A DNA stretch of 64,000 nt from Candidatus Saccharimonadota bacterium. Lineage in GTDB: Bacteria > Patescibacteriota > Saccharimonadia > Saccharimonadales > Saccharimonadaceae. Where the stretch lies: the NCBI GenBank assembly GCA_017404325.1, contig JAFRCO010000007.1, positions 39,172-103,171 of the forward strand, read 5' to 3'. Shown piece by piece: positions 49,673 to 59,765 of this stretch (position 1 is its first letter; each line of letters starts with the position of its first letter). The notes beneath the pieces are model-generated. The model had not been told where the DNA came from. It worked only from the letters and a program-made list of their open reading frames with translations, and ran no database searches. The position numbers and the translations under genes are program-made.

Positions 49673-51388
49673 TTAGTTAGCTTCTTCCGCTAAATCTTTT
49701 GCCATTTTTTCGAGTTTCCTAAAATCGGTTTTGTTGGCGCGTGTTAAAGGGAGTTCGTCTAAGAAGACGACTTTGCGCGGGATTTCGTATTCTTTTAAAA
49801 CAACGCGACGTTTGCCGATATAAAATGGTTCGGTTGATTCCTTTGCGATTTTGCGACGAGTTTCGTTGTTTTTACCAATACCCTCATTTAAAACTACAAA
49901 AGCACAAGAAGAGAAGCCGAGTTTTTTATCCGGCATCTTAACGACATAACAGCTTTTCACAATTTCGTTTCTTGCGATTGAAGCACGAACGACTTCATAA
50001 TAGACTTTCGCTGGGACGGTATTGATAAAGAAAGTAGCGCGTCCGACTAGGGTAACAAAACCGGTTTCGGAGACGGTAGCGAGATCACCGGTATTAATTA
50101 AAGTACGATGTTTAACTTGGATAGTTTTTTCTTCGGTTAATTCTGGGCGGTTAAAATAACGTTTTAAAATATGTTTTCCAGTAACATAAAGAAGTCCAGT
50201 TTTACCGAAATCTAATTCTTCGTTTGTCTCGGGGTCTAGAACCATAACGTGAGCTCCAGGGACGATTTTGCCGACAGTGTCTGGATGATAAGTCGAGCCG
50301 ACTGCGACAGTAATAGAACCGAGACATTCACCGACGCCGTAACCGTTACACATTTTTACTTCGGCACCATGCTTACGGAAGTATTCGGCAATATCGAGAG
50401 AAGCCTGTTTTTCAAGACGTTCGCCGCCAGAGATACACATTTTAACGGAAGATAAGTCTTGGTCTTCAGGAAGGACTTTCGGTAAGGTTTCGAAAAGAAG
50501 CGGAACAGCTTGGACGACGCTAATGTCTTTGCTGAAATAATATGGAAAGTTCGATTCGTCGAGGTCTGGAGTTAAAATAACTGAACTTCCGCCGATAATC
50601 GGGGTCAATACTGAGGTCCAAAAGCCGTAAGGACAATCGAATTTAACGAAAGAAAACCAGGTCTTGACTTCTTTGTCCCACATTTTTATGCCAGAGGCAG
50701 CTTTAGAGAAAAGTGCGGCAGCGACAAGGGCTTTGTTTGTGAAGACCATTGGTTTCGGACCGGAAGTTGAACCAGAAGTAAATGTAATAATAGCTTCCTT
50801 ATTACCACTAAACATGTTTTTTGGCATCCAGCCTTTATGCTTCTTGGCGATTTCACGAATAGTTTGGCGACCAACCCACATATGGTCTAAGACGGACATT
50901 TCGATATCCTCGGTTTGGTTTTCGTCGATATCACCTTCGTCAATTAATCTGCCGTCTAAATTAATAACAGTTTTAACGTTTTTAGCATCACGTTTTAATT
51001 CTTTAATACGTTTATCGTTATATTTATAAGTTACAACAAGTTTAGAATTAAACTCTTCGATATAATGGAGTAAAGTTTCACGAGGAGTTTTCTCATCTAA
51101 GAAGCTTACGATAGCGCCGATTTTATTTGCGGCAAGAAAAAGTGCAACGTTGTCATACATTGAACGACCGGTTGCGACAAGAATAATGTCTCCTTTTTTG
51201 ACGCCGAGAACAAGCAGGGCTTTTAGAATATATTTACGGTCGTTTTTTAATTCGCGACGAGTAAAATCGAATTCTTTCTGATTAACTACGGTTTGGTCCC
51301 AATGGCGGAAACTTGATAGATTGTATAGCGCCGAAATACTGAGCCGTGGAACGAACGGGTCTCTTTTCTGTCCTTTGATTGTTAACAT
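49673..51388 (-). CDS. AMP-forming acyl/aryl ligase (ANL superfamily)
   Basis: 571 residues. Core motifs of adenylating enzymes are present: FTSGSTSGPKPMVFTN, NGYGVGECLG, TGDLATVSETGF, and the catalytic Lys in PLTRANKTDFRKL. It activates a carboxylic acid with ATP, forming an acyl-AMP and then probably a thioester. No carrier protein or biosynthesis cluster is beside it, so the acid is unknown; uptake and reuse of host fatty acids is one possibility. It has a promoter and a GCGAGG ribosome site. Confidence 0.82.
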   Translation of the reverse strand: MLTIKGQKRDPFVPRLSISALYNLSSFRHWDQTVVNQKEFDFTRRELKNDRKYILKALLVLGVKKGDIILVATGRSMYDNVALFLAANKIGAIVSFLDEKTPRETLLHYIEEFNSKLVVTYKYNDKRIKELKRDAKNVKTVINLDGRLIDEGDIDENQTEDIEMSVLDHMWVGRQTIREIAKKHKGWMPKNMFSGNKEAIITFTSGSTSGPKPMVFTNKALVAAALFSKAASGIKMWDKEVKTWFSFVKFDCPYGFWTSVLTPIIGGSSVILTPDLDESNFPYYFSKDISVVQAVPLLFETLPKVLPEDQDLSSVKMCISGGERLEKQASLDIAEYFRKHGAEVKMCNGYGVGECLGSITVAVGSTYHPDTVGKIVPGAHVMVLDPETNEELDFGKTGLLYVTGKHILKRYFNRPELTEEKTIQVKHRTLINTGDLATVSETGFVTLVGRATFFINTVPAKVYYEVVRASIARNEIVKSCYVVKMPDKKLGFSSCAFVVLNEGIGKNNETRRKIAKESTEPFYIGKRRVVLKEYEIPRKVVFLDELPLTRANKTDFRKLEKMAKDLAEEAN

Positions 51389-51468
51389 ATTACCTCGCTT
51401 AAACTAAGTCGATTATAGCATAACTGTGTTATAATAAAAGCATAAGCATAATATTTTGAAAGGAAAAA

Positions 51469-52215
51469 ATGGAACCAGAAAATAATATAGAAAACAGTGT
51501 TCCGAAAGAACAAAAAGTTGAAGTGGGTTCGGAAAAAATTGTCGCTGCAGTGAATCAGCCGGTAGTTGAGAATGAAAAGGTATCTAAGAAATCTGTTATA
51601 GGGTTAGTTGTTTTGACTATTATTGCGCTTGCTGGGGTTGCTTTCGGGATTTGGGGGATGAGCGGAAAAGACCAAGCTGAAAAGGAGTTAGCAATAAAAG
51701 TAAAAGAGGCTAGCGGAAAGGTAACGGAAATTGAGACAGATAAAGTTGTAAGTGTTGATGAAGATGGGACAGTGACAGAAATTACTGATACAAATGCGAC
51801 GACTAGCGTAACTAGTTCAAAAGGTTATATTTACGTTGGAGAATGGGGAATTAAGATTAAAATTCCGGAAGACCTAAAGGTTGTGAGTTATAAATTTGCT
51901 TATGGTGCTGGTTATACTAAATTAGTTCTTTGGGGAGAAGATTGTTCTGATGATCAATGCCAATATTTCCCAGATTTTGCCAACGCGGATGAAAATAACG
52001 ATGGCTTAGGTACTGTCATTAGATATGCTAAAGGGACAGAGCTTTCTCCTGCATCTCGACCGGAACTTGTTTTCTCGGATAGTGACTATGATTATTATTA
52101 TGCTCACGTACAGGCAGTTTATTCCATAGATCAAAGCGAAATAGAGCGTGAGACGGAGACCGTTAATCTGGTTACTGATATGCTTTCTGACCCAGAGAAT
52201 TATTCGAAGATTTAA
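51469..52215 (+). CDS. Single-pass membrane protein, paralog of 52239
   Basis: 248 residues. An acidic N-terminus (1-40), a membrane helix (about 44-66, SVIGLVVLTIIALAGVAFGIWGM), a short coiled coil, then an outer domain with one Cys pair (EDCSDDQCQYFPDF) and a C-terminal IDQSEIERETETV helix. No family recognised. It has TGTTATAAT (near 51431) and GAAAGG. The next gene shares its helix and linker, so the pair arose by duplication. Confidence 0.72.
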   Translation: MEPENNIENSVPKEQKVEVGSEKIVAAVNQPVVENEKVSKKSVIGLVVLTIIALAGVAFGIWGMSGKDQAEKELAIKVKEASGKVTEIETDKVVSVDEDGTVTEITDTNATTSVTSSKGYIYVGEWGIKIKIPEDLKVVSYKFAYGAGYTKLVLWGEDCSDDQCQYFPDFANADENNDGLGTVIRYAKGTELSPASRPELVFSDSDYDYYYAHVQAVYSIDQSEIERETETVNLVTDMLSDPENYSKI

Positions 52216-52238
52216 AAAATTAATTTGAAAGGAAAAAG

Positions 52239-52790
52239 ATGGAGTCGGCACCGGCAATAAAGACGACTCCGAAAGAAGATATTGTATTTAATGATAAGCC
52301 AAAAAATAATGGGATGATATTTGGAATGGTTCTACTCGCGATTTTGGCGATTGGTGGGATTGGTTTTGGTGTTTGGGGGATGATGGACGGAAATGCACAA
52401 AAAGAACAACTGAACGCACAGATAAGCACATTGAGGGGGCAGGTTAGTGAATTGCAGGAAAAACTTGAGAATACAACCACTATAGATGATAATGTTTTGG
52501 TTGAGGATGAAGATGAGGAGGTAACGAGGGACTGGCCGGTGATGGGTGGCGTGTTTGGATCAAGTTTCTATGTTATAGATAATTCGGATAAGATTGTTGC
52601 AAAGGATAAAGGTACGAAAGTTTGGAGCCTGAGCTATTGTGATATCCCTGTAGCGGAAGATATGTCAAAGCCATCATCTATGACTTGTAGGGTGACGGTG
52701 GAAGATGGCGATGGGGTTTTCTACTATGATGGGACAAGTGGCCTGCTTGAGTTTTATTCTGCTGATGAGTGGGATAGCAAGTGGCAATAA
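52239..52790 (+). CDS. Single-pass membrane protein, paralog of 51469
   Basis: 183 residues. Short N-terminus (1-22), membrane helix (about 25-47, GMVLLAILAIGGIGFGVWGMM, similar to its neighbour), coiled coil (ISTLRGQVSELQEKLEN), then a different outer domain with two Cys residues (YCDIPVAEDMSKPSSMTC). Function unknown. RBS GAAAGGA. clpC with its CIRCE operator follows. Confidence 0.72.
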   Translation: MESAPAIKTTPKEDIVFNDKPKNNGMIFGMVLLAILAIGGIGFGVWGMMDGNAQKEQLNAQISTLRGQVSELQEKLENTTTIDDNVLVEDEDEEVTRDWPVMGGVFGSSFYVIDNSDKIVAKDKGTKVWSLSYCDIPVAEDMSKPSSMTCRVTVEDGDGVFYYDGTSGLLEFYSADEWDSKWQ

Positions 52791-52824
52791 TTAGATGTAG
52801 TTGACGTTGTTATAGAACAGTAAA

Positions 52825-52851
52825 TTAGCACTCTTGACGTTGGAGTGCTAA
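52825..52851. promoter_or_regulatory. CIRCE operator (HrcA binding site)
   Basis: Perfect consensus inverted repeat TTAGCACTC (52825-52833), 9-base spacer, GAGTGCTAA (52843-52851). The -35 box TTGACG (52834-52839) fills the spacer, so HrcA binding would block the clpC promoter. Confidence 0.96.
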
Positions 52852-52862
52852 TTTGCTATGAT
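52834..52862 (+). promoter_or_regulatory. clpC promoter
   Basis: TTGACG (52834-52839), 17-bp spacer, TATGAT (52857-52862) with TG extension. The -10 box ends 6 bases before the clpC ATG, so the transcript should be leaderless as well as CIRCE-controlled. Confidence 0.85.
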
Positions 52863-52868
52863 AGGGGT

Positions 52869-55337
52869 ATGCAAGCTGAATTTAGTGAAATTATGAATAG
52901 ATTGTCCGAAAATGCAAGGTTTGCCTTACAGAAAGCGGATTTTTATAGTAAAAGATACAATAACGGCTACATGGGGACAGAACATCTCCTACTTGGAATA
53001 ATGTCGATCGATACTTCGACTGGTGCGAAAATGATTCGTGAAGAGGGGGCGACTCTAGAAGAAATAGAGAAGGCTTTAAATAAAGTTGCGGTTGAAGTTC
53101 CGGGGTCGGATATGGCGATGATGTCGTTATCGGAAGCCGTGATTTTAACGCTTAGAATGGCACAAAACTATACAATGGAACAAGGGCTAACGTTTATCGG
53201 GACGGAACATATATTACATGCATTGTTGTCGCAGCCGAATTCGCGAGCTTCATTGATTTTGTCTGGTTTGAAAGTTGATACTGAGAAATTATTAGATGAC
53301 ATTGAGGTTTTAGTAGAAGAGCAGACAAAGGACGAAAAATTGAAAGCTGAAAAGGCAAAATATTTAAAGAAGACTCCTTTAAAGTTTTTGAACCGTTATG
53401 GGAAAGATTTGACTGAGGAAGCGAGAGCGGGGAAACTTGATACTGTAATCGGCCGCGAAAATGAAATTGAACGGGTAGTGACGGTTCTTTCACGAAGGAC
53501 GAAGTCGAACCCGGTCTTAATCGGTGAGGCGGGTGTAGGAAAGACGGCGATCGTTGAGGGACTTGCGACAAGAATCTCGAAAAATGAGGTGCCTGGTAAT
53601 TTGATTGGTAAACATATTTATCAGGTCGATTTGTCGTCGGTCGTCGCGGGAACTAAATTTAGGGGCGAGTTCGAGGAAAGAATTAAAGGAATTATTGATG
53701 AAGCGACGGGCGATGACTCGATACTATTATTTATTGATGAGATTCATTTACTTTGTGGCGCGGGCTCTTCTGAAGGTTCGATGGATGCGGCGAATATTTT
53801 AAAGCCAGCGCTAGCGCGAAATTCAATTAACTTAATTGGCGCAACGACTTTAGATGAATATCGGAAGACGATTGAAAAAGATAAAGCGCTTTCGCGTAGA
53901 TTTCAAACCGTGATGGTTGAAGAACCGAGTGCGGCGGTGACTTTGAGGATCCTGAAGGGGATTAAAAGCCATTATGAAAAACATCATGGTGTAGTAATTC
54001 CCGATTCGATTCTAGAGACGGCGATTACAATGAGCCAGAGATATATTAATGATCGTTTTATGCCGGATAAAGTGATTGATATTATCGACGAGGCTTCGGC
54101 GATTTGTAAAGTTGCGGCGGATAAGAAGGGTGGCAGTAAATATAAGAAGTTGAAGATTGAAAAGTCTGTTTTAGAAGATAAAATTACGGAAGCGGCGGAA
54201 AAGGAAGATTACGAAAAAGCGGCGAATTATAAAACGGAACTCGCGAAATTGGAACAAGAGATTAAGAAACTAGAAAAGGCGGGTGTAAAGAAAACTGAAA
54301 ATCCGAAATTAACGGAAGAGAATCTTGCGACGGCGGTAAGTTTAAAAACTGGGATTCCAGTTTCGAAAGTGCACGGAAGCGAAATGAAGATGTTACTTGG
54401 ACTCGAGGATGAGCTAAAGAAGTCAATTATTGGACAAGATGAAGCGATTAGTGCCGTTTCTAAAGCGATTCGAAGAGGCCGAAGCGGGATTGCAGATTCG
54501 AGAAGGCCGATCGGTTCATTTATCTTTATGGGTCCGACAGGCGTCGGTAAAACGGAGCTTGCAAGAGTAATTGCAAGAGAGGTTTTTGGTGGTGAAAATG
54601 CGCTAGTAAAGATTGATATGAGTGAGTTTGGCGAGAAACATAATGTTTCGCGACTAGTTGGTGCACCGGCGGGATATGTTGGTTATGATGATGGAGGTAA
54701 ATTGACTGAAGCGGTGCGAAGAAAGCCATATTCGGTGATTCTATTTGACGAAATTGAAAAGGCACATCCGGACGTTTTTAATATTCTTCTCCAGATTTTA
54801 GAGGATGGCATACTTACGGATGGCCAAGGAAATAAAGTAAAGTTTAATAATACGATTGTAATTTTGACTTCTAACCTCGGTTCGGCGGATATGTACAGAG
54901 AGAGCGAACTCGGATTTACGGCGAAGACGGCGAAAGATAAAAAGGCGCTAGCGGAAGAATATGAAGAAAACAAATCATATGCGATGAAAGCGTTAAAAAA
55001 GACGATGAGACCAGAGTTAATTAACCGCTTAGATAATATAATTGTTTTCCATGCACTGACGAAGAAAGACGTCGAAAAAATCTTTGACAATTTGATCGAT
55101 GACTTAAGAAAGAGATTGGCGACGAAGGGAATTGGGATAAAGATTGACGAGAAGGCAAAGGAACAATTGATTAAAGAGGGTTATGATCCGAAGAATGGGG
55201 CAAGGCCGCTCCGACGAAAGATTGAAGATGAAGTTGAATCATTACTTAGTGAGGAGATTATCGCTGGGAAATTGGTAAAAGGCGATATTCCTACACTTAG
55301 GTATATGAATAAGAAATTTAAACTAGTAAAGGAGTAA
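52869..55337 (+). CDS. clpC: ATP-dependent Clp protease ATP-binding subunit ClpC
   Basis: 822 residues. Double Clp_N repeat (about 1-140), first AAA+ module with GEAGVGKT, a UVR/coiled-coil region ([26 protein letters not shown]) that marks ClpC, second AAA+ module with GPTGVGKT and [15 protein letters not shown], then the C-terminal domain. It unfolds substrates for ClpP, whose gene starts 1 base later. HrcA/CIRCE control indicates heat or misfolding induction. Confidence 0.96.
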   Translation: MQAEFSEIMNRLSENARFALQKADFYSKRYNNGYMGTEHLLLGIMSIDTSTGAKMIREEGATLEEIEKALNKVAVEVPGSDMAMMSLSEAVILTLRMAQNYTMEQGLTFIGTEHILHALLSQPNSRASLILSGLKVDTEKLLDDIEVLVEEQTKDEKLKAEKAKYLKKTPLKFLNRYGKDLTEEARAGKLDTVIGRENEIERVVTVLSRRTKSNPVLIGEAGVGKTAIVEGLATRISKNEVPGNLIGKHIYQVDLSSVVAGTKFRGEFEERIKGIIDEATGDDSILLFIDEIHLLCGAGSSEGSMDAANILKPALARNSINLIGATTLDEYRKTIEKDKALSRRFQTVMVEEPSAAVTLRILKGIKSHYEKHHGVVIPDSILETAITMSQRYINDRFMPDKVIDIIDEASAICKVAADKKGGSKYKKLKIEKSVLEDKITEAAEKEDYEKAANYKTELAKLEQEIKKLEKAGVKKTENPKLTEENLATAVSLKTGIPVSKVHGSEMKMLLGLEDELKKSIIGQDEAISAVSKAIRRGRSGIADSRRPIGSFIFMGPTGVGKTELARVIAREVFGGENALVKIDMSEFGEKHNVSRLVGAPAGYVGYDDGGKLTEAVRRKPYSVILFDEIEKAHPDVFNILLQILEDGILTDGQGNKVKFNNTIVILTSNLGSADMYRESELGFTAKTAKDKKALAEEYEENKSYAMKALKKTMRPELINRLDNIIVFHALTKKDVEKIFDNLIDDLRKRLATKGIGIKIDEKAKEQLIKEGYDPKNGARPLRRKIEDEVESLLSEEIIAGKLVKGDIPTLRYMNKKFKLVKE

Positions 55338-55338
55338 T

Positions 55339-55920
55339 ATGAAAGATTATTTAGTACCGACGGTAGTCGAAGAAACAAATAAAGGCGAGAGAGCCTATGA
55401 TATCTATTCAAGGCTTTTAAACGATAGAATTGTGTTTCTTGGCGAAGATGTAAATTCGCATACAGCGAATCTTGTGATTGCACAGCTTTTGTATCTTGCG
55501 CATGAAGATTCGAAAAAACCGATAAAGCTATACATTAATTCGCCTGGGGGTTCGGTTTATGATGGTTTAGCTATTATCGATACGATGAATTATATTGAAC
55601 CGGATGTAGAGACGATTGGAATTGGTTTGCAGGCAAGCATGGGTGCGATGCTACTTTCTTCTGGCGCAAAGGGAAAGAGGTATTGCCTTCCGAATTCTAG
55701 GATTATGATTCATCAACCGTCTTCAGGGACAGAAGGCAAAATTACGGATCAGGAGATTATGTTACGCGAGGGAGTATTCCTAAAGAAGAGACTCGCCGAG
55801 ATTTTTGCGAAAAACACTGGAAAATCTCTAGCGCAAGTTGAAAAAGACATGGATCGCGATAATTGGATGAGCGCAGAAGAAGCGATGAAATACGGGATTA
55901 TTGATAAGATTATCAAATAA
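55339..55920 (+). CDS. clpP: ATP-dependent Clp protease proteolytic subunit
   Basis: 193 residues. Catalytic Ser in [20 protein letters not shown], His in MIHQPSSG and Asp in [13 protein letters not shown]. It forms the barrel-shaped serine protease with ClpC. AAAGGAG at the end of clpC serves as ribosome site; it is cotranscribed with clpC under CIRCE. Confidence 0.97.
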   Translation: MKDYLVPTVVEETNKGERAYDIYSRLLNDRIVFLGEDVNSHTANLVIAQLLYLAHEDSKKPIKLYINSPGGSVYDGLAIIDTMNYIEPDVETIGIGLQASMGAMLLSSGAKGKRYCLPNSRIMIHQPSSGTEGKITDQEIMLREGVFLKKRLAEIFAKNTGKSLAQVEKDMDRDNWMSAEEAMKYGIIDKIIK

Positions 55921-55938
55921 ATGTGATACACTTATAGA

Positions 55939-56895
55939 GTGAAACGTTTTAAAATTTTCTATTGGATTTTGTTCGTCGTTTTGGCAGTAGTGATTGTTTT
56001 GAATCGACAAGTGATAATTGATTTTGTACGAGGAGGATTTTATAAGCCGACGGCGGAGATGGAGCAAATTAGGTATGATTTAAATCTGACTTCGAAAGGT
56101 GAATTGATTTTTAATGCTTCAAAACCAGAATTAAGTACGAGAGAAGATTTTAATGAGAAATGTAGAGCGGAAGATGAGGTGTCAGCGATTTTGGGATGTT
56201 ATACTGAACAGGCGATATATGTTTATAACATTGACGATAAGGAATTGGACGGGATTTTAGAATTAACTACTGCGCACGAGCTTCTACATGCTGTTTACGA
56301 GAGAATGAATGTGTGGGAGAGAGATGGTTTGAAAGATTTATTAGAAAAAGTTTATGCAGAGAATCGAGAAGCTTTAGGAGAAGAGGTGAATTTATATGAT
56401 TCGGTTGAACAATTGGAAGAAATATATGTACGGGCGGGAACTGAAATAAAGAAGTTACCGGAAGAGCTAGAAAAACATTATGCAGGAATTTTTAAAGATC
56501 AAGATAAAGTAGTAAGTTTTTATGATAAATACATTAAAGTTTTTCGAGAGATTGAGGATGAGTTTGAATTTTTAGAAAAAGAGATGAATGAACTGAATGT
56601 TGAGATTGATACGAAGACTGCGGATTATGAAGATGGGGTTACGGTTCTAAATAAAGATATTGATGAGTTTAATAATTGCGCTAATACTATGGGCTGCTTT
56701 AATAGTGACTATGAGTTTTATGTGAGAAGAAATGAACTAGTTTCTCGCCAAACGGAACTTCAAACACTTTATGATGAAATAGATGAGTTGATAAATCAAT
56801 ATAACTCAGATGTAGAGAAATACAATAAGAACGTAATTCGAAATGATAATTTACAAAATATGATCAATTCGTATGAAAGAGTAGAGGAATTATAA
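55939..56895 (+). CDS. Membrane-anchored HExxH metallopeptidase-like protein with coiled coil
   Basis: 318 residues, GTG start at 55939. An N-terminal membrane helix (about 7-28), then an outer domain with ELTTAHELLHAVYERM (HExxH zinc motif, about residue 116) and EEIYVRAGTEI, a possible third-ligand Glu. Two Cys before it could be disulfide-bonded. The C-terminal third is coiled coil (EFEFLEKEMNELNVEIDTKTADYEDG). Probably a surface protease; substrate unknown. Confidence 0.65.
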   Translation: MKRFKIFYWILFVVLAVVIVLNRQVIIDFVRGGFYKPTAEMEQIRYDLNLTSKGELIFNASKPELSTREDFNEKCRAEDEVSAILGCYTEQAIYVYNIDDKELDGILELTTAHELLHAVYERMNVWERDGLKDLLEKVYAENREALGEEVNLYDSVEQLEEIYVRAGTEIKKLPEELEKHYAGIFKDQDKVVSFYDKYIKVFREIEDEFEFLEKEMNELNVEIDTKTADYEDGVTVLNKDIDEFNNCANTMGCFNSDYEFYVRRNELVSRQTELQTLYDEIDELINQYNSDVEKYNKNVIRNDNLQNMINSYERVEEL

Positions 56896-56922
56896 TATAA
56901 TAAAGAAAAATGGAGGTAAAAA

Positions 56923-57810
56923 ATGTATAGCGATCCTTTAAGTAGTGAAAATGGGTTTGAGAAGTTTCCAGGAGGAGGTTTAGGAGAAGTTTCGGCGGAA
57001 CAGGCAGCAAGGGCAGAACAATGGGATGGAGCGATGGGGAATGGCGTCCCGGAATTTAATGGGAATCAATACGGAACTGCGAATGAAAGCAATGAATATT
57101 ATGGGGAAACGACGGGTGATAATGCGGAAACAGAAGAAGAATTGATTGAGGGGGCGGATAGTGCAACGAAGTTGATTCCGATAATTAACGGGATTGCTTT
57201 GGAAAAAGGGGTGGAATATACCGTAGATATGATTAGTAAATGCGATGTAGCTGACTCTGAGAATCCGATAGCTGACATATATAGGTATTTTGGGATAGAA
57301 GCGCCGGAAAAATTTAAAGATCTACAGTATGATTCTAAGGCTTTGAGTAGTCTCGAAAAGGATTTTAATGATGGGCCGAATGCTCCGGCGAAAATTGACA
57401 GATCGGCTGAGGGAATAAGGCAAGCTGTAAAAGATATGAAAGAGATTATTTCTGAAGTGCGAACTGCTCCGAGATATGCGGCATTAAGAGAAGGGGCAAG
57501 AGGAAAAGGTGTAGGGATTTTTGAATATGCAGTAAGTTCGTTTGGTGTCCAGGATTTGACGACATTATTTACAGTTTTGGCATCACAGAGAGAGGACTTT
57601 GGCAATAATAACGAGGATGCCCAGGAAGAGGAGAAAGAATCAGAAGAGAAAAATCCGAATAACGATGAAGAAGCAGATGAAGGGGTAGAAGAAGAGATAG
57701 AAGATTCGGAAAAAGTGGAAAAGTTGGAAGATATAGATAAGAAAACGGAGGAGATAATTCTAGGTACTGAGGGATTAAACCCGGAGATCCTGAAAAAGGA
57801 TGAAACTTAG
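56923..57810 (+). CDS. Acidic hypothetical protein
   Basis: 295 residues. Residues 1-60 are Gly/Asn-rich and disordered, 70-220 look globular and helical (LIPIINGIALEKGVEYTVDM, AEGIRQAVKDMKEIISEV), and the C-terminal 70 residues are almost all Glu/Asp/Asn. No signal peptide, no family recognised. It has a GGAGG ribosome site and a TATAAT -10 just upstream. It overlaps the nuclease gene by 11 bases. Confidence 0.65.
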   Translation: MYSDPLSSENGFEKFPGGGLGEVSAEQAARAEQWDGAMGNGVPEFNGNQYGTANESNEYYGETTGDNAETEEELIEGADSATKLIPIINGIALEKGVEYTVDMISKCDVADSENPIADIYRYFGIEAPEKFKDLQYDSKALSSLEKDFNDGPNAPAKIDRSAEGIRQAVKDMKEIISEVRTAPRYAALREGARGKGVGIFEYAVSSFGVQDLTTLFTVLASQREDFGNNNEDAQEEEKESEEKNPNNDEEADEGVEEEIEDSEKVEKLEDIDKKTEEIILGTEGLNPEILKKDET

Positions 57811-58501
57811 AAGGCGAAGAATTTTAGTTATTGTTGTGGCGCTGACAGGGGTAGCAGTTTGGCTTTTTGTGAATCCGAATAGTTACGAAGATATTTTCAC
57901 TAAAGTCGAGAATACGGGGGCGGAAGAAGTAGTAGATTCTGGGATGCTTGCGAGAGAGGTTTTAGAAAAACTAGAGGTAAAGGGGCGCGCACCAAAAACT
58001 GGATATAGTCGGGAGGAGTTTTATGATGGGTGGCCGATTATGGACGGATGTAATTTGAGGCAAAAAATTTTAAAAAGAGAATTTGGGGAGACGGCGGTTT
58101 TAGAGGGTTGTGATGTTGTGGCGGGAGAATTTGATGAACCTTATACGGGGGAGCATATGGTTTTGAGTGATAAAACAGAGGTAGCTAAAATTCAGATTGA
58201 CCATGTAGTAGCTTTATCGGATGCATGGCAGAAAGGTGCTCAGTATAAAGATTATGAAACGAGATATAAAATTGCGACAGATCCGTTAAATTTACTCGCG
58301 GTAGATGGGCCAGCAAATGAACAAAAATCGGATGGTGATGCGGCGACTTGGTTGCCGAAGAATAAAAAATTTAGATGTCAGTATGTAGCGCGACAGGTTT
58401 CGGTGAAATATAAATATGGACTTTGGGTGACGAAGGCGGAGAAAGAAGCGATTTTAAGAGTTTTAGAAAACTGTCCAAATGAACCGGCAATTGGTGTATA
58501 A
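57800..58501 (+). CDS. Secreted HNH-family (DUF1524-like) nuclease
   Basis: 233 residues. An N-terminal basic plus hydrophobic anchor or signal (about 5-24). The mature part has GRAPKTGYSREEFYDGW, NGC-type disulfide Cys, the nuclease core QIDHVVALSDAWQKGAQ and DPLNLLAVDGPANEQKSDGDAATWLP, then FRCQYVARQVSVKYKYGLWV. This pattern is very like secreted HNH nucleases common in Actinobacteria. It probably degrades DNA outside the cell, for nucleotide scavenging or on host cells. Transfer from or to an actinobacterial host is plausible but not shown. Confidence 0.83.
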   Translation: MKLRRRRILVIVVALTGVAVWLFVNPNSYEDIFTKVENTGAEEVVDSGMLAREVLEKLEVKGRAPKTGYSREEFYDGWPIMDGCNLRQKILKREFGETAVLEGCDVVAGEFDEPYTGEHMVLSDKTEVAKIQIDHVVALSDAWQKGAQYKDYETRYKIATDPLNLLAVDGPANEQKSDGDAATWLPKNKKFRCQYVARQVSVKYKYGLWVTKAEKEAILRVLENCPNEPAIGV

Positions 58502-58526
58502 TAAGTATAAATAAGTGGAGAAAAAT

Positions 58527-59213
58527 ATGAAAAAATATATTTGGTGGACTGGTATTGCGGCAATTGTTTTAATAGTTGCAGCGTTTTTACTAGGTAGATT
58601 TACGTTTCCGAATAATAGTTTGGCGGTTTTGCCGGAACCGGAACTCTCGGAAGGTGAAAGAGGTGAACTCGGAATTGATAAGAATATTAATGAAGCAACG
58701 ATTGACCAGTATTTAAATCGTTCGGATGCGGTCTATCGGGATTTAAGAATGCTGAAAGATCCGGGGAATTATGAGGCGATTGGAGGAGATTCATACCTTT
58801 CGGGGTTCGTAGACGGGTTTGAAGTTGTTTCGTTCCCTTATATTGTGAATGTGAAGGGTTTACCGGATGCAGTTGGTGAAACTTATACTGGAAAGACTTT
58901 ATACAGATTACACTCGGATGGAAGTTATACGGCTAATTACGAGGAATCGGAAGAGATTCTAGAAGCTTTATTCCCGAAAGAAAAGGTAATTTTCTTGATG
59001 TGTGGAGGTGGAGGATATTCTGGGATGATGAAAAATATGTTAGTGACGCTCGGTTGGGATGAGTCGAAAATATATGACGTAGGTGGATATTGGTTCTATG
59101 AAGGTGAGAATAACGTAGAAGTAAAGCGAGAAAAAGAAGACGGGGCAGTTGTCTATGATTTTTATAAAGTACCGGTACATGAAATTAAATTCGGAGACTT
59201 AACGGAGAAGTAG
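58527..59213 (+). CDS. Membrane-anchored rhodanese-like protein
   Basis: 228 residues from ATG 58527, which has GTGGAG 9 bases upstream. An N-terminal membrane helix (about 4-22), then an outer domain with a rhodanese-type active loop FLMCGGGGYSGMMKNML (Cys159) and WDESKIYDVGGYWFYEG. Rhodanese folds move sulfur or act on cysteine/selenium, and an extracytoplasmic one suggests redox work at the surface. Next to a thioredoxin-like protein. Promoter TATAAT at 58497-58502. Confidence 0.72.
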   Translation: MKKYIWWTGIAAIVLIVAAFLLGRFTFPNNSLAVLPEPELSEGERGELGIDKNINEATIDQYLNRSDAVYRDLRMLKDPGNYEAIGGDSYLSGFVDGFEVVSFPYIVNVKGLPDAVGETYTGKTLYRLHSDGSYTANYEESEEILEALFPKEKVIFLMCGGGGYSGMMKNMLVTLGWDESKIYDVGGYWFYEGENNVEVKREKEDGAVVYDFYKVPVHEIKFGDLTEK

Positions 59214-59214
59214 G

Positions 59215-59706
59215 GTGGTTAAGGAAGAGAAAAAAGAACAAAAACACACTACGATTTTAGTTTTAGTTGTTGGTTTTGTCCTAATTTTAGCGGCGTTGGC
59301 GTTAGGGGTGAAGAGCGGATGGCTGGGTAGTGAAAAGATTGTTTTAGGAGAAGAATATATAGGCGATTTTGTTGATTATAAGGATATTTCGACGGAGGAA
59401 TACGGAGAACTAGTAGAAAAGAAGGATTCGTTTATCCTTTTCGTGGATCAAAATGGTTGCGAAACGGCGGATACAGTGAGAGAGTTTGTAAAAGATTGGG
59501 CGACGGAGAAGAAAGTAAAAGTGCTTAGAATAATGTTTTCGAAAATGAAAGAAACTTCGTTACACGAGTATGTGAAGTATTATCCTTCGGTAGTAGTAAT
59601 TTCGGAAGGTAGGCCGATAGGGTATTTAAGGGCGGATAATAATGAGGATGCGGAGATGTATAACAATTATGAAGTCTTTAAAGGTTGGATAGAAAAGTAT
59701 TTTTAA
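59215..59706 (+). CDS. Membrane-anchored thioredoxin-like protein with one cysteine
   Basis: 163 residues, GTG start at 59215 with GGAG 7 bases upstream. One membrane helix (about 13-33). The outer domain has the thioredoxin pattern SFILFVDQNGCETADTVREF, where CxxC is reduced to a single Cys82, and a cis-Pro-like YYPSVVVI. It may act as a monothiol partner or structural relative. It follows the rhodanese-like gene by 1 base, so the two probably act together. Confidence 0.68.
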   Translation: MVKEEKKEQKHTTILVLVVGFVLILAALALGVKSGWLGSEKIVLGEEYIGDFVDYKDISTEEYGELVEKKDSFILFVDQNGCETADTVREFVKDWATEKKVKVLRIMFSKMKETSLHEYVKYYPSVVVISEGRPIGYLRADNNEDAEMYNNYEVFKGWIEKYF

Positions 59707-59765
59707 GAAAACCTTTATGTTGTGGAAAACTTTTAGGTGAAACTTAAAAAGACATTAAAAAATGC

